Position numbers and translations under genes: made by a program
Notes under the pieces: model-generated
Told to the model about the DNA's origin: nothing
What the model saw: the letters and a program-made list of their open reading frames with translations, nothing else
The model's database searches: none
In this document: positions 1-8,956 of the stretch, in pieces
How the letters are laid out: every line of letters starts with the position of its first letter
Numbering within the stretch: position 1 is the stretch's first letter
From: Streptomyces sp. I6
Lineage (GTDB): Bacteria; Actinomycetota; Actinomycetes; Streptomycetales; Streptomycetaceae
Assembly (NCBI GenBank): GCA_003725745.1
Contig: RHDP01000001.1
Location: forward strand, 6,303,501-6,367,500
Direction: 5' to 3'
DNA: 64,000 nt

Positions 1-2
1 TC

Positions 3-218
3 AAGGACCTGCCTGCAAAGGACGGTGTCGGCATGTACGGCTTCCGGCACTACTTCGCCTCGAACGCGCTCGGGAACGGGATACCGATCACCGACGTGGC
101 GGAATGGATGGGCCACAAGTCGATCGAGGAGACGTACCGCACCTACCGGCATCTGATGCCGGGGAGCATCACCAAGGCCGCCCGCATCCTGGACGCCGGC
201 CTGTGGGACGCGGCCTGA
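3..218 (+). CDS. tyrosine recombinase/phage-type integrase, C-terminal fragment (5' end outside window)
   Basis: The frame is open from the first bases of the window to TGA at 216-218, so only about 71 C-terminal residues are present. They carry the end of the tyrosine recombinase catalytic domain. An RH pair sits in FRHYFAS, followed by the GHKS box, and the likely nucleophile Tyr lies in RTYRHLMP near the C terminus. The family performs site-specific DNA strand exchange for phages and integrative elements. It reads toward the insertion sequence and the cluster, so it may mark a former integration edge. No att site can be assigned from this end alone. Confidence 0.8.
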   Translation, partial: KDLPAKDGVGMYGFRHYFASNALGNGIPITDVAEWMGHKSIEETYRTYRHLMPGSITKAARILDAGLWDAA

Positions 219-678
219 GGCCGCAGCAAAGCCTGTCGGGGCTGCCCTCCGGTTTGGGCTGCAGCGGCACCACATGGCACAGGTTGTAAAGACCCTCCAG
301 GGGCGTCTATGCCGGTCCAACGCGGGCATGGAATTGCAGGGCAGAGCCACTTGGTCCGGGAACGTCTGCCCAGTTGGTGATGGCTGTGTGATACGCGGGT
401 GATACGGAGAGGCTCCCCTCGAGGTCCGTCCTGGCGGGATCTCTGCGCGGATCAGTGAGACGGCGAAGCCGCACCGGAGCACTCCGGTGCGGCTTCGCCG
501 TGTGATCGAACGCGCTGGCGCGCACGACGCGGTCGGTGACTCGTGCGGTCCGTGTGACTGTGGCTCTTTCGTGTGCCTGATTTGCGAACACATCCGCTCA
601 TCCGTCCGTACGAGGGGAGCGCGCCCCTTCCAGCGCGACCGGATCGTGTGAGCGCAGGAGCGGGAATGGCCGGATCGA
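219..678. other. intergenic region without a recognised gene
   Basis: I see no convincing coding sequence between the integrase stop and the insertion sequence. The only strong structure is the perfect inverted repeat at 461-500, annotated separately. Confidence 0.5.
461..500. terminator. perfect 19-bp inverted repeat, probable terminator
   Basis: Bases 461-479 and 482-500 are exact reverse complements with a 2-base loop. The stem is very GC-rich. It lies about 240 bp past the integrase stop and could end transcription from either side. No T-tract follows, so it would be a T-less actinomycete terminator or a cruciform. Confidence 0.6.
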
Positions 679-681
679 CTA

Positions 682-1595
682 GGTTCTGTCTCTTTGGTCA
701 GCGTCGGGTCCAGATGAGGATGCCCGCGAGGTGGAGTGCGGCCTGGTAGGCGATCGCGAGCTTGTCGGTTCGTGTGGCCAGGCCGCGCCACTGCTTGAGA
801 CGGTTGATGCACCGCTCGACGCTGTTCCGCTGCTTGTATGCCTCGTTGCCGAAGCCGGGCGGACGGCCACCGAGTCGGCCTCGCCGCAGGCGGTGGCCGA
901 CTTGGTCGGACGGTTGCGGGATGACCGCACGGATGCCCCGGCGCCGCAGGTGGGCGCGGATGGCACGGGAGGAATACGCGCGGTCGGCGAGAACGGCCAG
1001 GGGCCGGGTCCGGGGCCTGCCCGGGCCGGTGCGGGGCACGCGGATGCGGGACATCACCGTCTCGAAGGCGGGCGCGTCACCTGCCTGGCCTGCGGTGACG
1101 GTGAAGGCGAGGGGCCGTGCGCGGCCGTCCGCGGCCAGGTGGACCTTGGTGCTCAGCCCGCTGCGGGAGCGTCCGAGCGCGTGATCGGCGGGCTCGCCGC
1201 AGTGAGCCGCCCCCTTTTGAGTGCTCCGGCGGCGTGCTGGTGGGCCCGGACGACCGTGGAGTCCACCGACACCGTCCAGTCGATGTCGTCGTCGGCGTCC
1301 GCCGCCGCCAGGACGGCGGCGAGGATCATCTCCCAGGTGCCGTCGACGGCCCATCTGATCAGCCGCTTGTGAGCGGTCTGAAATGAGCCGAGCTCGTCGG
1401 GCAGGTCCCGCCAGGGCGAGTTGGTGCGGTACTTCCACGCGATGGCCTCGAGCGTGCGGCGGTGGTCGTCCCACCGCCGTCCGCGGACCGGATCGGCCGG
1501 CATCAGCGGCTCGATCCGGTCCCACATCGCATCACTGATCACTAATCGGACAGACACATCCGATCAACTGACCAACCCATCAAAGAGACGCGCGC
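682..1595 (-). mobile_element. IS5-family (IS427-type) insertion sequence, about 0.91 kb
   Basis: The transposase at 698-1557 is bounded by imperfect terminal inverted repeats. The left end is near 683 and contains GTCTCTTTG. The right end is near 1594 and contains the reverse complement CAAAGAGAC at 1581-1589. The tetranucleotide CTAG occurs directly outside both ends (679-682 and 1595-1598), as expected for IS427-group elements that insert at a TA-centred site. The size fits the group. The element abuts a PaiB-like gene remnant on the right. Confidence 0.8.
698..1557 (-). CDS. IS5-family transposase, two overlapping frames joined by -1 frameshifting
   Basis: Frame A starts at ATG 1557 and encodes the N-terminal helix-turn-helix region and the first catalytic Asp (VSVDSTVVRAHQH). 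It overlaps a second frame ending at 698 that carries the second Asp (VLADRAY) and the DDE-type Glu (RNSVERCINRLKQW). The frames meet at an A4G5 run (plus strand CCCCCTTTT, about 1210-1218). A -1 slip there would give one protein of about 286 residues, the usual IS427-group arrangement. Unlike the other frame breaks in this window, this one looks programmed, because the whole group uses such a slip site. Function: DDE transposition of the element. Confidence 0.8.
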
Positions 1596-1601
1596 TAGCC
1601 C

Positions 1602-2129
1602 TACGGCAAGCTGCGCGGGCATCTCTCGCGGGGCAACCCGATCTGTGAGGCGCTGGCCTGCACGTCGAGGTGGTGGTGGCTTTCCTGGGCCCCAGCGCCT
1701 ACATCTCGCCCGACCACTACGCCTCCCAGCCGCACTTCCCGACCTGGGCGTACGCGGCCGTGCACGTCACGGGTCGGCCGCGGCTGCTGGACGAGGTGCG
1801 CCCATGCGCCGGCTGGACGACCTGATCGAGGACCAGGAGAGCCGGCTCGCACCGAAGCAGCCCTGGTCGCTGCCGCGCCGGGCGAGCGCGCTGTTCGACG
1901 AGTACCTGCGGCTCATCCAGGGTTCGAGATCCCGATCGGGCACATCGACGGCGTGTACAAGCTTGGCCAGAACAAGTCCCCGGCCGACATGGCCTCCCAG
2001 GCACGGGCCTTCCGGGAGCGCGGCACGGACAGCATGAACCGGCTGGCCGACTACATCGAGCGGCACAACAACCTGCCCAGGCAGGAGCCCGGCCATGGCC
2101 CGGATCACCCGGCGGACGCGGCCGGCTGA
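1602..2129 (+). pseudogene. decayed PaiB-like FMN-binding regulator, 5' end lost at the insertion sequence
   Basis: PaiB-family signatures run in order but in different frames: YGKLRGHLSRGNP (from 1602), FLGPSAYISPDHYAS with FPTWAYAAVHV (from about 1664), LIEDQESRLAPKQPW (about 1816-1863), then FEIPIGHIDGVYKLGQNK (from 1923) to TGA at 2127-2129. At least three frame changes are needed. The N-terminal third is missing exactly where the insertion sequence ends at CTAG 1595-1598, and no matching piece is visible left of the element. The family are small FMN-binding repressor-like proteins. Several breaks plus truncation make this a true pseudogene. Confidence 0.75.
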
Positions 2130-2155
2130 TCCGGCGTACGTCGTCATCGGCGGTT

Positions 2156-2800
2156 TCACTTCTGGGCGGCTGCCCCCGCCAGGCCCTGGCGCAGCAGGGC
2201 GTAGGCGTGGTCGGCGTCGGCCACCGCCTCGGGGTAGACCTCGTCAGCGGACCGGCCGGCGACGATGCGCTGCCAGTTCACCGACGCCAGGATGCGCTCG
2301 GTGGCGATGACCTGGCCGGCCAGCAGGGCGGCCGTGATCTCGCGGTCGGAGTCCAGCGCGTCGACCAGGGCCTGGGCGAGCGCCTCCTCGGCCTGGGCCA
2401 GGTACTGGCTGACGCGTGCCACCAGGCTCGGCGTGGAGTACACGAGGTGGTGGAAGGCGAGGACGTCCTCGTCGTCGTTGAGCCCCGTGATGGGGTCCCG
2501 GGCCGCCAGCCCGTCCAGGAAGTGCTGGTGCAGGGCGTCGATCGCGGACACCCCGGGCGGCCGCTCCGCGACGACGGTGCTGCTCACCGTCTGGTGGTCG
2601 GCGAAGCGGTGGACGACCAGGTCTTCCTTGGTGGGGAAGTACTTGAACAGCGTGGGTTTGGAGACCTCGGCGACGGCCGCGATGTCGACGACCGAGACCT
2701 GGTCGAACCCGTGCTCAAGGAAGAGCGTGATCGCCGTGTCGGAGATCGTCTCTCGCGTTCGCTGTTTCTTGCGCTCCCGCAAGCCCATCGGCGCATTCAC
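2156..2800 (-). CDS. trdK: TetR-family transcriptional regulator (TrdK-type)
   Basis: This is a 214-residue one-domain repressor. The N-terminal helix-turn-helix spans about residues 15-60 (TLFLEHGFDQVSVVDIAA, then SKPTLFKYFPTKEDL), followed by a helical ligand domain. I use GTG 2800, which has AGGA seven bases upstream. An internal ATG at 2788 (MGLRERKKQ) is also possible. It is divergent from an MFS pump, and the 148-bp gap between them holds the pump promoter, so the simplest reading is a local repressor of export that may sense the antibiotic. In tirandamycin clusters the equivalent gene is trdK, recalled as a negative regulator. Confidence 0.85.
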   Translation of the reverse strand: MNAPMGLRERKKQRTRETISDTAITLFLEHGFDQVSVVDIAAVAEVSKPTLFKYFPTKEDLVVHRFADHQTVSSTVVAERPPGVSAIDALHQHFLDGLAARDPITGLNDDEDVLAFHHLVYSTPSLVARVSQYLAQAEEALAQALVDALDSDREITAALLAGQVIATERILASVNWQRIVAGRSADEVYPEAVADADHAYALLRQGLAGAAAQK

Positions 2801-2854
2801 CAGGCCATCCTAGCACATCCCTTACCCGGGCAATCAGGTGACCGAGTCTGTGAA

Positions 2855-2884
2855 TTGACTTGGTTAAGGAATCTGCTCTAGTGT
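2855..2884 (+). promoter_or_regulatory. probable promoter of the MFS pump gene with TetR-operator candidate
   Basis: TTGACT (2855-2860) and TAGTGT (2879-2884) are separated by 18 bases and resemble a sigma-70 promoter. The start codon lies 65 bases downstream. Bases 2855-2867 form an imperfect dyad (TTnACnnnGTnAA) over the -35 box, a natural place for the divergent TetR protein to bind. Confidence 0.5.
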
Positions 2885-2948
2885 CCGCCAGCGGAAGACG
2901 GACGGGCCGGACTGAGCGCCGCCCGCGGTGAGGGAAGGACATCAGGAC

Positions 2949-4445
2949 ATGGCACAGGCAACAGCGGCCTCCACCGAGAGGTCGGTGCGCTACCGGTGGT
3001 GGGGGCTGGGGGTGATCGCCCTGGCTCAGCTGATGGTCATGCTGGACATGACCATCGTGAACATCGCCCTCCCGTGGGCCCAGCAGGACACCGGGATGTC
3101 GGACGCGAGCCGGCAGTGGGTGGTCACCGCCTACACCCTCGCCTTCGGTGCCCTGCTGCTGCTCGGCGGACGGGTCGGCGATCTCGTGGGCCGCAGGCGC
3201 GCCTTCGTGGCCGGCGCCGTCGGCTTCGCCGTCGCCTCGGTGGCGGGCGGCGCCGCGCCGAACGCCGAGGTGCTCGTCGGCGCCCGCGCGGCGCAGGGCG
3301 TGTTCGCCGCGCTGCTCGTGCCCTCGACCCTGGCCATGCTCGCCACCACGTTCACCGAACCGCGCGAACGCGCCAAGGCGTTCGGTGTCTTCAGCTCGGT
3401 CGCCAGCGCCGGCGGCGCCATCGGCCTGCTGGGCGGCGGCGTGATCACCGAGTACCTCGACTGGCGCTGGTGCTTCTACGTCAACGTGCCGATCGGCGCG
3501 GCCGTGGTGGCCGGGGCCTTGCTGCTGCTGCCGGCGATGCCCGCCAACCGCCAGCGCGTGGACGTCCCCGGCGCGGTGCTCTCCGCGTGCGGCATGCTCG
3601 CCCTCGTCTACGCCTTCGACCAGGCGGCGACCCACAGCTGGACCTCGCCCCGCGTCCTCGGCTGCCTCGCGGCCGCCGTGGTCCTGCTCGCCGCGTTCGG
3701 CCTCACCCAGGCCAGGGGGTCGGCTCCGCTGCTCCCACTGCGGCTGGTCGCCGACCGCAACCGGGCGGGAGCGAGCCTGACCATCGCCCTGGCCATGGTC
3801 AGCCTGTTCGGCCTGTTCCTGATCCTCACCTACCAGTTGCAGGTGGTGATGGACTTCTCGCCGCTGCGCACGGGCCTGGCGATCCTGCCGGCGACCGTGG
3901 CGACGGTGCTCACCTCCACCCAGATCGCCGCCCGGCTGGTGCCCCGCGTCCCGCTGCGCCTGCTGGTCGTGCCGGGCCTGCTCATCGCCATGCTGGGCCT
4001 GCTCAACCTCGGCCGGCTCACCCCCGACAGCTCCTACGCCTCGACGCTGATGCCCACCCAGATCCTGCTCGGCATCGGTGTCGGACTGGTGATCTCGCCG
4101 TGCATCAGCGCCGCCACCTACCGCGTGCCGCCGCAGGAGGTGGGCGTGGTGTCGGCCTTCGTCTCCACCTCTCAGCAGCTGGGCGGCTCCATCGGCACGG
4201 CCCTGCTCAACGCCATCGCCACCAGCGTGACCGCCGACCGGATCGCGGGCGGCGGCCGCGCTGAACGGGCCGTGACCGAGGCGACCGTCCACGGCTACGC
4301 CGTCGCGAGCCTGTGGGCCGCGGGCATCACCGCCCTCGCCGCCGTACTCGCCGGCCTGCTGATCACCATCGACCTGCGCAAGCCCGCCCAGGCTCCCCCG
4401 GAGCAGGCGCGGGCCACGGAAGGCGACCTGGCGCCCAGCAACTGA
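2949..4445 (+). CDS. MFS drug efflux transporter, DHA2 (14-TM) family
   Basis: The protein is 498 residues and strongly hydrophobic, a membrane proton/drug antiporter. Near the N terminus LDMTIVNIALP is the DHA2 signature. GGRVGDLVGRRRAF is the loop 2-3 motif A. GGAIGLLGGGVITEYLDWRW matches antiporter motif C followed by the conserved YVNVPIG. ATG 2949 is preferred over GTG 2928 because GGGAAGGA precedes it at good spacing. It is divergent from the TetR gene and most likely exports the cluster product. Its place in a tirandamycin cluster corresponds to trdJ. The gene is uninterrupted. Confidence 0.88.
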   Translation: MAQATAASTERSVRYRWWGLGVIALAQLMVMLDMTIVNIALPWAQQDTGMSDASRQWVVTAYTLAFGALLLLGGRVGDLVGRRRAFVAGAVGFAVASVAGGAAPNAEVLVGARAAQGVFAALLVPSTLAMLATTFTEPRERAKAFGVFSSVASAGGAIGLLGGGVITEYLDWRWCFYVNVPIGAAVVAGALLLLPAMPANRQRVDVPGAVLSACGMLALVYAFDQAATHSWTSPRVLGCLAAAVVLLAAFGLTQARGSAPLLPLRLVADRNRAGASLTIALAMVSLFGLFLILTYQLQVVMDFSPLRTGLAILPATVATVLTSTQIAARLVPRVPLRLLVVPGLLIAMLGLLNLGRLTPDSSYASTLMPTQILLGIGVGLVISPCISAATYRVPPQEVGVVSAFVSTSQQLGGSIGTALLNAIATSVTADRIAGGGRAERAVTEATVHGYAVASLWAAGITALAAVLAGLLITIDLRKPAQAPPEQARATEGDLAPSN

Positions 4446-4460
4446 CCGCGCCCCCACCGG

Positions 4461-4600
4461 ACCAGCAGCTGCCGGGCGACCTCCCCCGGCCTGGTGGCTG
4501 CGCCCCGACCAGCAGCTGCCGGGTGACCTCCCCCGGCCTGGTGGCTGCGCCCGACCAGCAGTCGCCGGGTGACCTCCCCCGGCCCGGAGGCTGCTCCGGC
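4461..4600. repeat. three tandem 46-47 bp repeats, each a hairpin
   Basis: Units start at 4461, 4508 and 4554. The first two are nearly identical and the third is more diverged. Within a unit GCAGC pairs with GCTGC and GCCGGG with CCCGGC, so each copy can fold into a stem-loop. They lie just after the MFS stop and before a perfect terminator hairpin. Confidence 0.8.
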
Positions 4601-4639
4601 CGCCCGCCGGAACCCACTGAACGGACCCGGCGGGCGGCC
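4598..4639. terminator. perfect 13-bp stem, terminator after the MFS gene
   Basis: Bases 4598-4610 are exactly complementary to 4627-4639, with a 16-base loop. Together with the hairpin repeats upstream it should separate the transporter transcript from the P450 gene starting at 4758. Confidence 0.7.
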
Positions 4640-4757
4640 CCTATCAGGCCCCTACACCCCCTCATCTCGCCGCAGATCAGGCCCGGCCACCAGAGGCGTA
4701 CATAGGCTCAGCGCCACCCGCGAACGGCCCGGAGCCCTCACTTTCGAGGATGTGCCC

Positions 4758-5993
4758 ATGCTTCAGGATTCAGTCCCTCTGGAACTCGACGACGCGTTCA
4801 TGCAGGACCCGCACTCCGTGTACGCACGGCTCAACGCCGAAGGCTCGGCGCACCGGGTGATGATGCCTCCCGGGGTCCCCGTGTGCGGCGGACTACCGGT
4901 CTGGCTGATCACCGGCTACGAGGAGGTGCGGTCGGCGCTGGCGGACCCCCGGCTGAGCACCGACCTCAACCGGACGGATCGGCTGTTCGCGCAGAACGAG
5001 CCGGACCGCAACAAGCGTGGCGCCTTCTCCTCCGCCCTCGCCACCCACATGCTGCACTCCGACCCGCCGGACCACACCCGGCTGCGCAAGCTGGTGAACA
5101 AGGCGTTCACCAGCCGCGCCATCGAAAAGCTTCGGCCGGAGATCGAGCAGATCACCGGCGAACTGCTCGCCGCCCTGCCGGACGAGGACCCGGTGGACCT
5201 GCTGGACGCGTTCGCGTTCCCGCTGCCGATCCGGGTGATCTGCCTGCTGCTGGGCGTGCCGCTGGAGGAGCAGGAGAACTTCAAGTCCTGGTCCAAGGCG
5301 CTCGTCTCCGGCGACTCGCCTGCGGCGACCGCCGCCGCGGCGACCGCGATGATCGAGTACCTCGGCGACCTCATCGAGCGCAAGCGCCGTACGCCCACCG
5401 ACGATGTGCTCGCCGCGCTGGTCTCGGCCCGTGACGTCGACGACCGGCTCACCGAGACCGAACTGGTTTCGATGGCCTTCCTGCTGTTCATCGGGGGCCA
5501 CGAGACCACCGTCAACACCCTCGGCAACGGCACGCTGCACCTGATGCGGAACCTGGACCAGTGGGAGGCGCTGTGCCAGGACCGCTCCCTCCTGCCCGGC
5601 GCGGTCGAGGAGTTCCTGCGGTTGGAGAGCCCGCTGAAACACGCCACCTTCCGCTGCGCCACCGAGGACCTGCGCATCGGTGACACCGCGATCCCGGCTG
5701 GCGACTTCGTACTGCTGGCACTGGCCTCCGCCAACCGGGACCCCGAGCGCTTCGGGGATCCGCACACACTGGACGTCCGCAGGCCCACCGGCGGCCATGT
5801 CGCCTTCGGGCACGGCATCCACTACTGCCTCGGGGCGCCGCTGGCCAGGATGGAGGCGCAGGTGGCGTTCGGCGTGCTGCTCGACACCTTCCCCGCCATG
5901 CGGCTCGCGGTCGATCCCGAGGACATGCGGTGGCGCACCAGCACCCTCATCCGCGGGCTGCACTCACTGCCGGTGCGGCTGAACCGCCCATAG
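4758..5993 (+). CDS. trdI: cytochrome P450, multifunctional tirandamycin oxygenase (TrdI/TamI-type)
   Basis: The protein has 411 residues, the normal length for a soluble bacterial P450. It shows the I-helix oxygen-activation motif GGHETT at residues 246-251, the K-helix ExxR in EEFLRLE, and the heme-ligand loop FGHGIHYCLG with axial Cys357. ATG 4758 has CGAGGA seven bases upstream. TamI/TrdI is known to carry out iterative C10 hydroxylation, C11-C12 epoxidation and C18 hydroxylation on tirandamycin, partly alternating with the FAD oxidase TamL. Its 3' end overlaps the convergent LAL regulator gene by 47 bp. An external ferredoxin/reductase must supply electrons; none is encoded here. Confidence 0.9.
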   Translation: MLQDSVPLELDDAFMQDPHSVYARLNAEGSAHRVMMPPGVPVCGGLPVWLITGYEEVRSALADPRLSTDLNRTDRLFAQNEPDRNKRGAFSSALATHMLHSDPPDHTRLRKLVNKAFTSRAIEKLRPEIEQITGELLAALPDEDPVDLLDAFAFPLPIRVICLLLGVPLEEQENFKSWSKALVSGDSPAATAAAATAMIEYLGDLIERKRRTPTDDVLAALVSARDVDDRLTETELVSMAFLLFIGGHETTVNTLGNGTLHLMRNLDQWEALCQDRSLLPGAVEEFLRLESPLKHATFRCATEDLRIGDTAIPAGDFVLLALASANRDPERFGDPHTLDVRRPTGGHVAFGHGIHYCLGAPLARMEAQVAFGVLLDTFPAMRLAVDPEDMRWRTSTLIRGLHSLPVRLNRP

Positions 5994-8760
5994 TGTCCAG
6001 GCCCTGCGGCAGTTCGTCACGGCGGGACAGGTTGAGCTTGCGCAGGACACGTGTCATGTGCTGCTCGACCGTGCTGACCGTGATGAACAGCCGGCGGGCG
6101 ATCTCCCGGTTGGTGTGGCCCTCCGCCGCGAGGGCGGCCACCCGCAGCTCGGCCTCGGACAACACGTCATGCACCTGCTCCGAGACCTCATGCCCGGCAG
6201 CGCAGCGCCGTCCCTCGGCCGCCCGCTCCGCGTCCGGCAGCAGGTTCTGGCTGAGCGGCTCGGCATGGCACTTCTTCGCCATCCGGTAGGCACGCCGGAC
6301 GATCACCCGGGCCCGGTTGGACTGCCCGAGCAGATGGTAGACACGGCCCAGATCACCCAGGGCGTGCGCCAGCAGCCAGTCGCTGCCGGAGGCCTGGAGT
6401 TCGTCCACGGCCTCCTGCAGCGCCTGCAGCCGCTGCCGGGGCTTCATCGTCGAGGCCAGCAGGCGCAGGGCGTTGCCGTGCACCCGGGGACTGCTCTTGT
6501 GCCGGGCCAGTTCCTCCTGCAGGTAAGTGACGGCCTGGTCCGGCTCGCCCAGGCGCAGCCGGGCTTCAGCCACCCCGGTGCGCCACGGGATAAGCGTGGT
6601 GTCGCCCACTCCCCAGCTCTCCAGGGCCTTGCCGCATGCCAGGAGATCTCCGAGGGCGGCCTGAAGACGCCCGGTAGCCAGATGGAACTGGCCTCGGGAG
6701 TACAGGTAGTGCTGGCCGAAAACGGTCTGGAAGACCGCCCTGGGCACCGGGCGGCAGAGCCGGGCCCGCGCCTCGTCATACCGGCCCATGGCGGTCAGCG
6801 CGTACACCGAACTCGCCAGCGGTAGGGCGATGCTCAGCCCCCAGCCCTGCGACGACATCCGCGACAGGGCCAGGTCGCTGTGGGTCTCCGCCTCCAGCAG
6901 CCGGCCCTGCCGGATGAGGTTCGCAGCCCGTAGGGAGGACAGCAGTGCGATGTTCCGCTCGCGGGCCGCGTCCAGCAGCGTGGTGCACCACGCGTCGACC
7001 TGTTCCGTGCGGTCGGCATAGAACAGGGTCATCAGCGCCAGCGGGATGGTTTCCAGGGTCGGCGTCAGACTGGACATCTCCAATACGTGGGCGGCGCCGA
7101 CCACTGCCTCCTCCGCCTCACCGCCCCGTAGTACGACGGACAGAGCGGCGGCTGCTTGAAGGCGCGGCTGCGCTGCGATGGCCGCAGGAGTGAGCTCCTC
7201 GGTGATGTCGGGGGTCACCTCACCGAACATGCGCCGGTGGAACGGCGGGCACAGCACGGACAGCCACTGCTGCAGCGCGCGGGCCTCGGCAAGGCCCTGC
7301 TCGTCCGGCTCGTCGGCCAGTTGCCGGTCGACCAGCTGCAGCATCTCCGCCGCCTCGTCGACGTAGCCGTGCCAGACCAGATTCTTGATCAGGGACATCG
7401 CGCCGGACAGGGCCGTGAGGTGCCCGGCTTGGAGGGCCTCCTTCAGCTCCGGGAGCCGGCGCATGGCCTTGGCCGGGTCGACCTGCCAGGCGGACAGGGT
7501 GTGCTGGAACAGGATGGACGCCCGCAGAGGCCCGTCCGGGCAGATGGCGTGGGCCAGATCGAACAGCCGCATCGCCTTGGGGAACTCGTCCTGCGCGAGC
7601 GCCTCGATCGCGGCTTCCCGGAGCAGTGGGGGAGCCCAGGATTCCGCGATACCTCCCGCCGCCACGATGTGTTCGGCCACCGTGGCCGGATGCGCGCCGT
7701 TGTCGTGCAGCAGTACGGCGACCCGCCCGTGAAGCCGCGCCCGCTCCTCGGCGGAGACCTCACCTCCCAGCACGGTGTGCATCCTCGGGTGACGGAAGTC
7801 CGGTCCCGCCAGCAGGCCGGCCTGGGTCAGCTCCTGAAGGTGCCGGGTGGGCGGGTTCGTGCTGTCGCGGTCGAGCAGCACCGACAGCGCGTCCGGCCCC
7901 AGCACCGCCAGGTGCCGGGCGAGATCGGCCGCGGGCACGCTGACCCGGTGGACGCAGTCGACCACCGCGGAGTCGAACATCTCCCCGGCGACCGGCCGTA
8001 ACGCGGCCGCGCTCGTGTACGTGCCCTGCAGGGCGTTGCAGGTGTCCTCGACCAGCGCCCGCGTCAGCAGCGGGCTGCCCCCGCTCGCCGCGTGGAACTC
8101 CGCGGCGCCGGCCTCGTCGACGGGCACGCCCAGCCGCTCGGTGAGCAGCAGCCGGATGTCGCCGACGGTCAGCGGGCCGACCCGCAGCTGATGGAACCCG
8201 GGCTGCCGGGCGAACTCGGCCCGGGCGGCGGCGTACGGGGGCAGGGCCTGCGGCCGGTCTGTGAACACCGCCAGGACCCGGGAGGCGACCATACGGCGGG
8301 CGAGGTGCCCGAGGCAGCCCAGCGACTCGGGGTCGGCCTCGTGGATGTCGTCGACGGCGAGGACGAGGGGATGGTCGTCGGCCAATTCCATGACGGCCGC
8401 GCAGAATTCGTCCATGGCCTTGTCGCGTTCACCTTCCGGCGCCCGGGTGACCGCCGCAAGGCTGCGGCCGACGGCTGCGAGCGTGTCACTCGTACGCTGT
8501 GAAGCTCCTTTGAATCGCCCTGTACGCCACAGGAGTTGATGGACCACGCCCCAGGAGTTGGCGCGCTCTCGCGGGGAACAGGCCGCTCTCAGGACGAGGG
8601 AACCGGATTTCGCCGCGCTCTGGGTGAATTCGTGGAGGAGGGCGGTCTTACCGATCCCCACAGGGCCACTGACCAGGGCGATCGGACCCGCTCCGCGGTC
8701 GCGTGCGGTCAGCAGGTCATGCAATTGGGTGAGTTGTATGTCCCGTCCGACGATGGGCAT
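5947..8760 (-). CDS. trdH: LAL-type LuxR-family pathway regulator (TrdH-type)
   Basis: This is a 937-residue regulator. The N-terminal AAA-like ATPase has Walker A GPVGIGKT at residues 32-39 and Walker B LVLAVDDIHEAD. A long helical middle region follows, then a C-terminal LuxR DNA-binding domain (LSEAELRVAALAAEGHTNREIA). ATG 8760 has AGGAGC upstream. Proteins of this architecture usually activate modular PKS clusters, and trdH is recalled as a positive regulator of tirandamycin. Codon 254 (plus-strand TAA at 7999-8001) is the rare Leu codon TTA, so translation should depend on the bldA tRNA. The 3' end overlaps the P450 gene tail to tail. Confidence 0.88.
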   Translation of the reverse strand: MPIVGRDIQLTQLHDLLTARDRGAGPIALVSGPVGIGKTALLHEFTQSAAKSGSLVLRAACSPRERANSWGVVHQLLWRTGRFKGASQRTSDTLAAVGRSLAAVTRAPEGERDKAMDEFCAAVMELADDHPLVLAVDDIHEADPESLGCLGHLARRMVASRVLAVFTDRPQALPPYAAARAEFARQPGFHQLRVGPLTVGDIRLLLTERLGVPVDEAGAAEFHAASGGSPLLTRALVEDTCNALQGTYTSAAALRPVAGEMFDSAVVDCVHRVSVPAADLARHLAVLGPDALSVLLDRDSTNPPTRHLQELTQAGLLAGPDFRHPRMHTVLGGEVSAEERARLHGRVAVLLHDNGAHPATVAEHIVAAGGIAESWAPPLLREAAIEALAQDEFPKAMRLFDLAHAICPDGPLRASILFQHTLSAWQVDPAKAMRRLPELKEALQAGHLTALSGAMSLIKNLVWHGYVDEAAEMLQLVDRQLADEPDEQGLAEARALQQWLSVLCPPFHRRMFGEVTPDITEELTPAAIAAQPRLQAAAALSVVLRGGEAEEAVVGAAHVLEMSSLTPTLETIPLALMTLFYADRTEQVDAWCTTLLDAARERNIALLSSLRAANLIRQGRLLEAETHSDLALSRMSSQGWGLSIALPLASSVYALTAMGRYDEARARLCRPVPRAVFQTVFGQHYLYSRGQFHLATGRLQAALGDLLACGKALESWGVGDTTLIPWRTGVAEARLRLGEPDQAVTYLQEELARHKSSPRVHGNALRLLASTMKPRQRLQALQEAVDELQASGSDWLLAHALGDLGRVYHLLGQSNRARVIVRRAYRMAKKCHAEPLSQNLLPDAERAAEGRRCAAGHEVSEQVHDVLSEAELRVAALAAEGHTNREIARRLFITVSTVEQHMTRVLRKLNLSRRDELPQGLDTMGGSAAPAVSAARG
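7999..8001 (-). promoter_or_regulatory. TTA leucine codon in the LAL regulator (bldA control point)
   Basis: The codon reads TTA in frame within AAALRPVAG, at codon 254 counted from the start at 8760. In Streptomyces TTA is decoded only by the developmentally regulated bldA tRNA, and it is often found in cluster-situated activators. Confidence 0.75.
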
Positions 8761-8956
8761 CCGCAGGTGCTCCTATGGTGCCGAGGCTTCGGTATGTCTT
8801 CAGCCATCCTGCAACTTCAGACAGCCTGCGGGGCCTTCAGTGATCATCGCCACAGGGATTTGGCGCAAGTGCGACCGTCGGCAACGGCAATTCGGCCAAC
8901 TTCGAAAGGCAGGGCAATTTTCCGCCTTCGGGTTCTTCAAAGAGGCGTAAAGAAAA

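Noticed and set aside
2715-4457. Long minus-strand frame opposite the MFS gene (and similar long plus-strand frames opposite the PKS genes, such as 22060-23958 and 45405-49634)
   Set aside because: Composition is Arg/Gly/Ala/His noise typical of the antisense of high-GC genes. There is no domain, and the opposite strand encodes clear conserved proteins.
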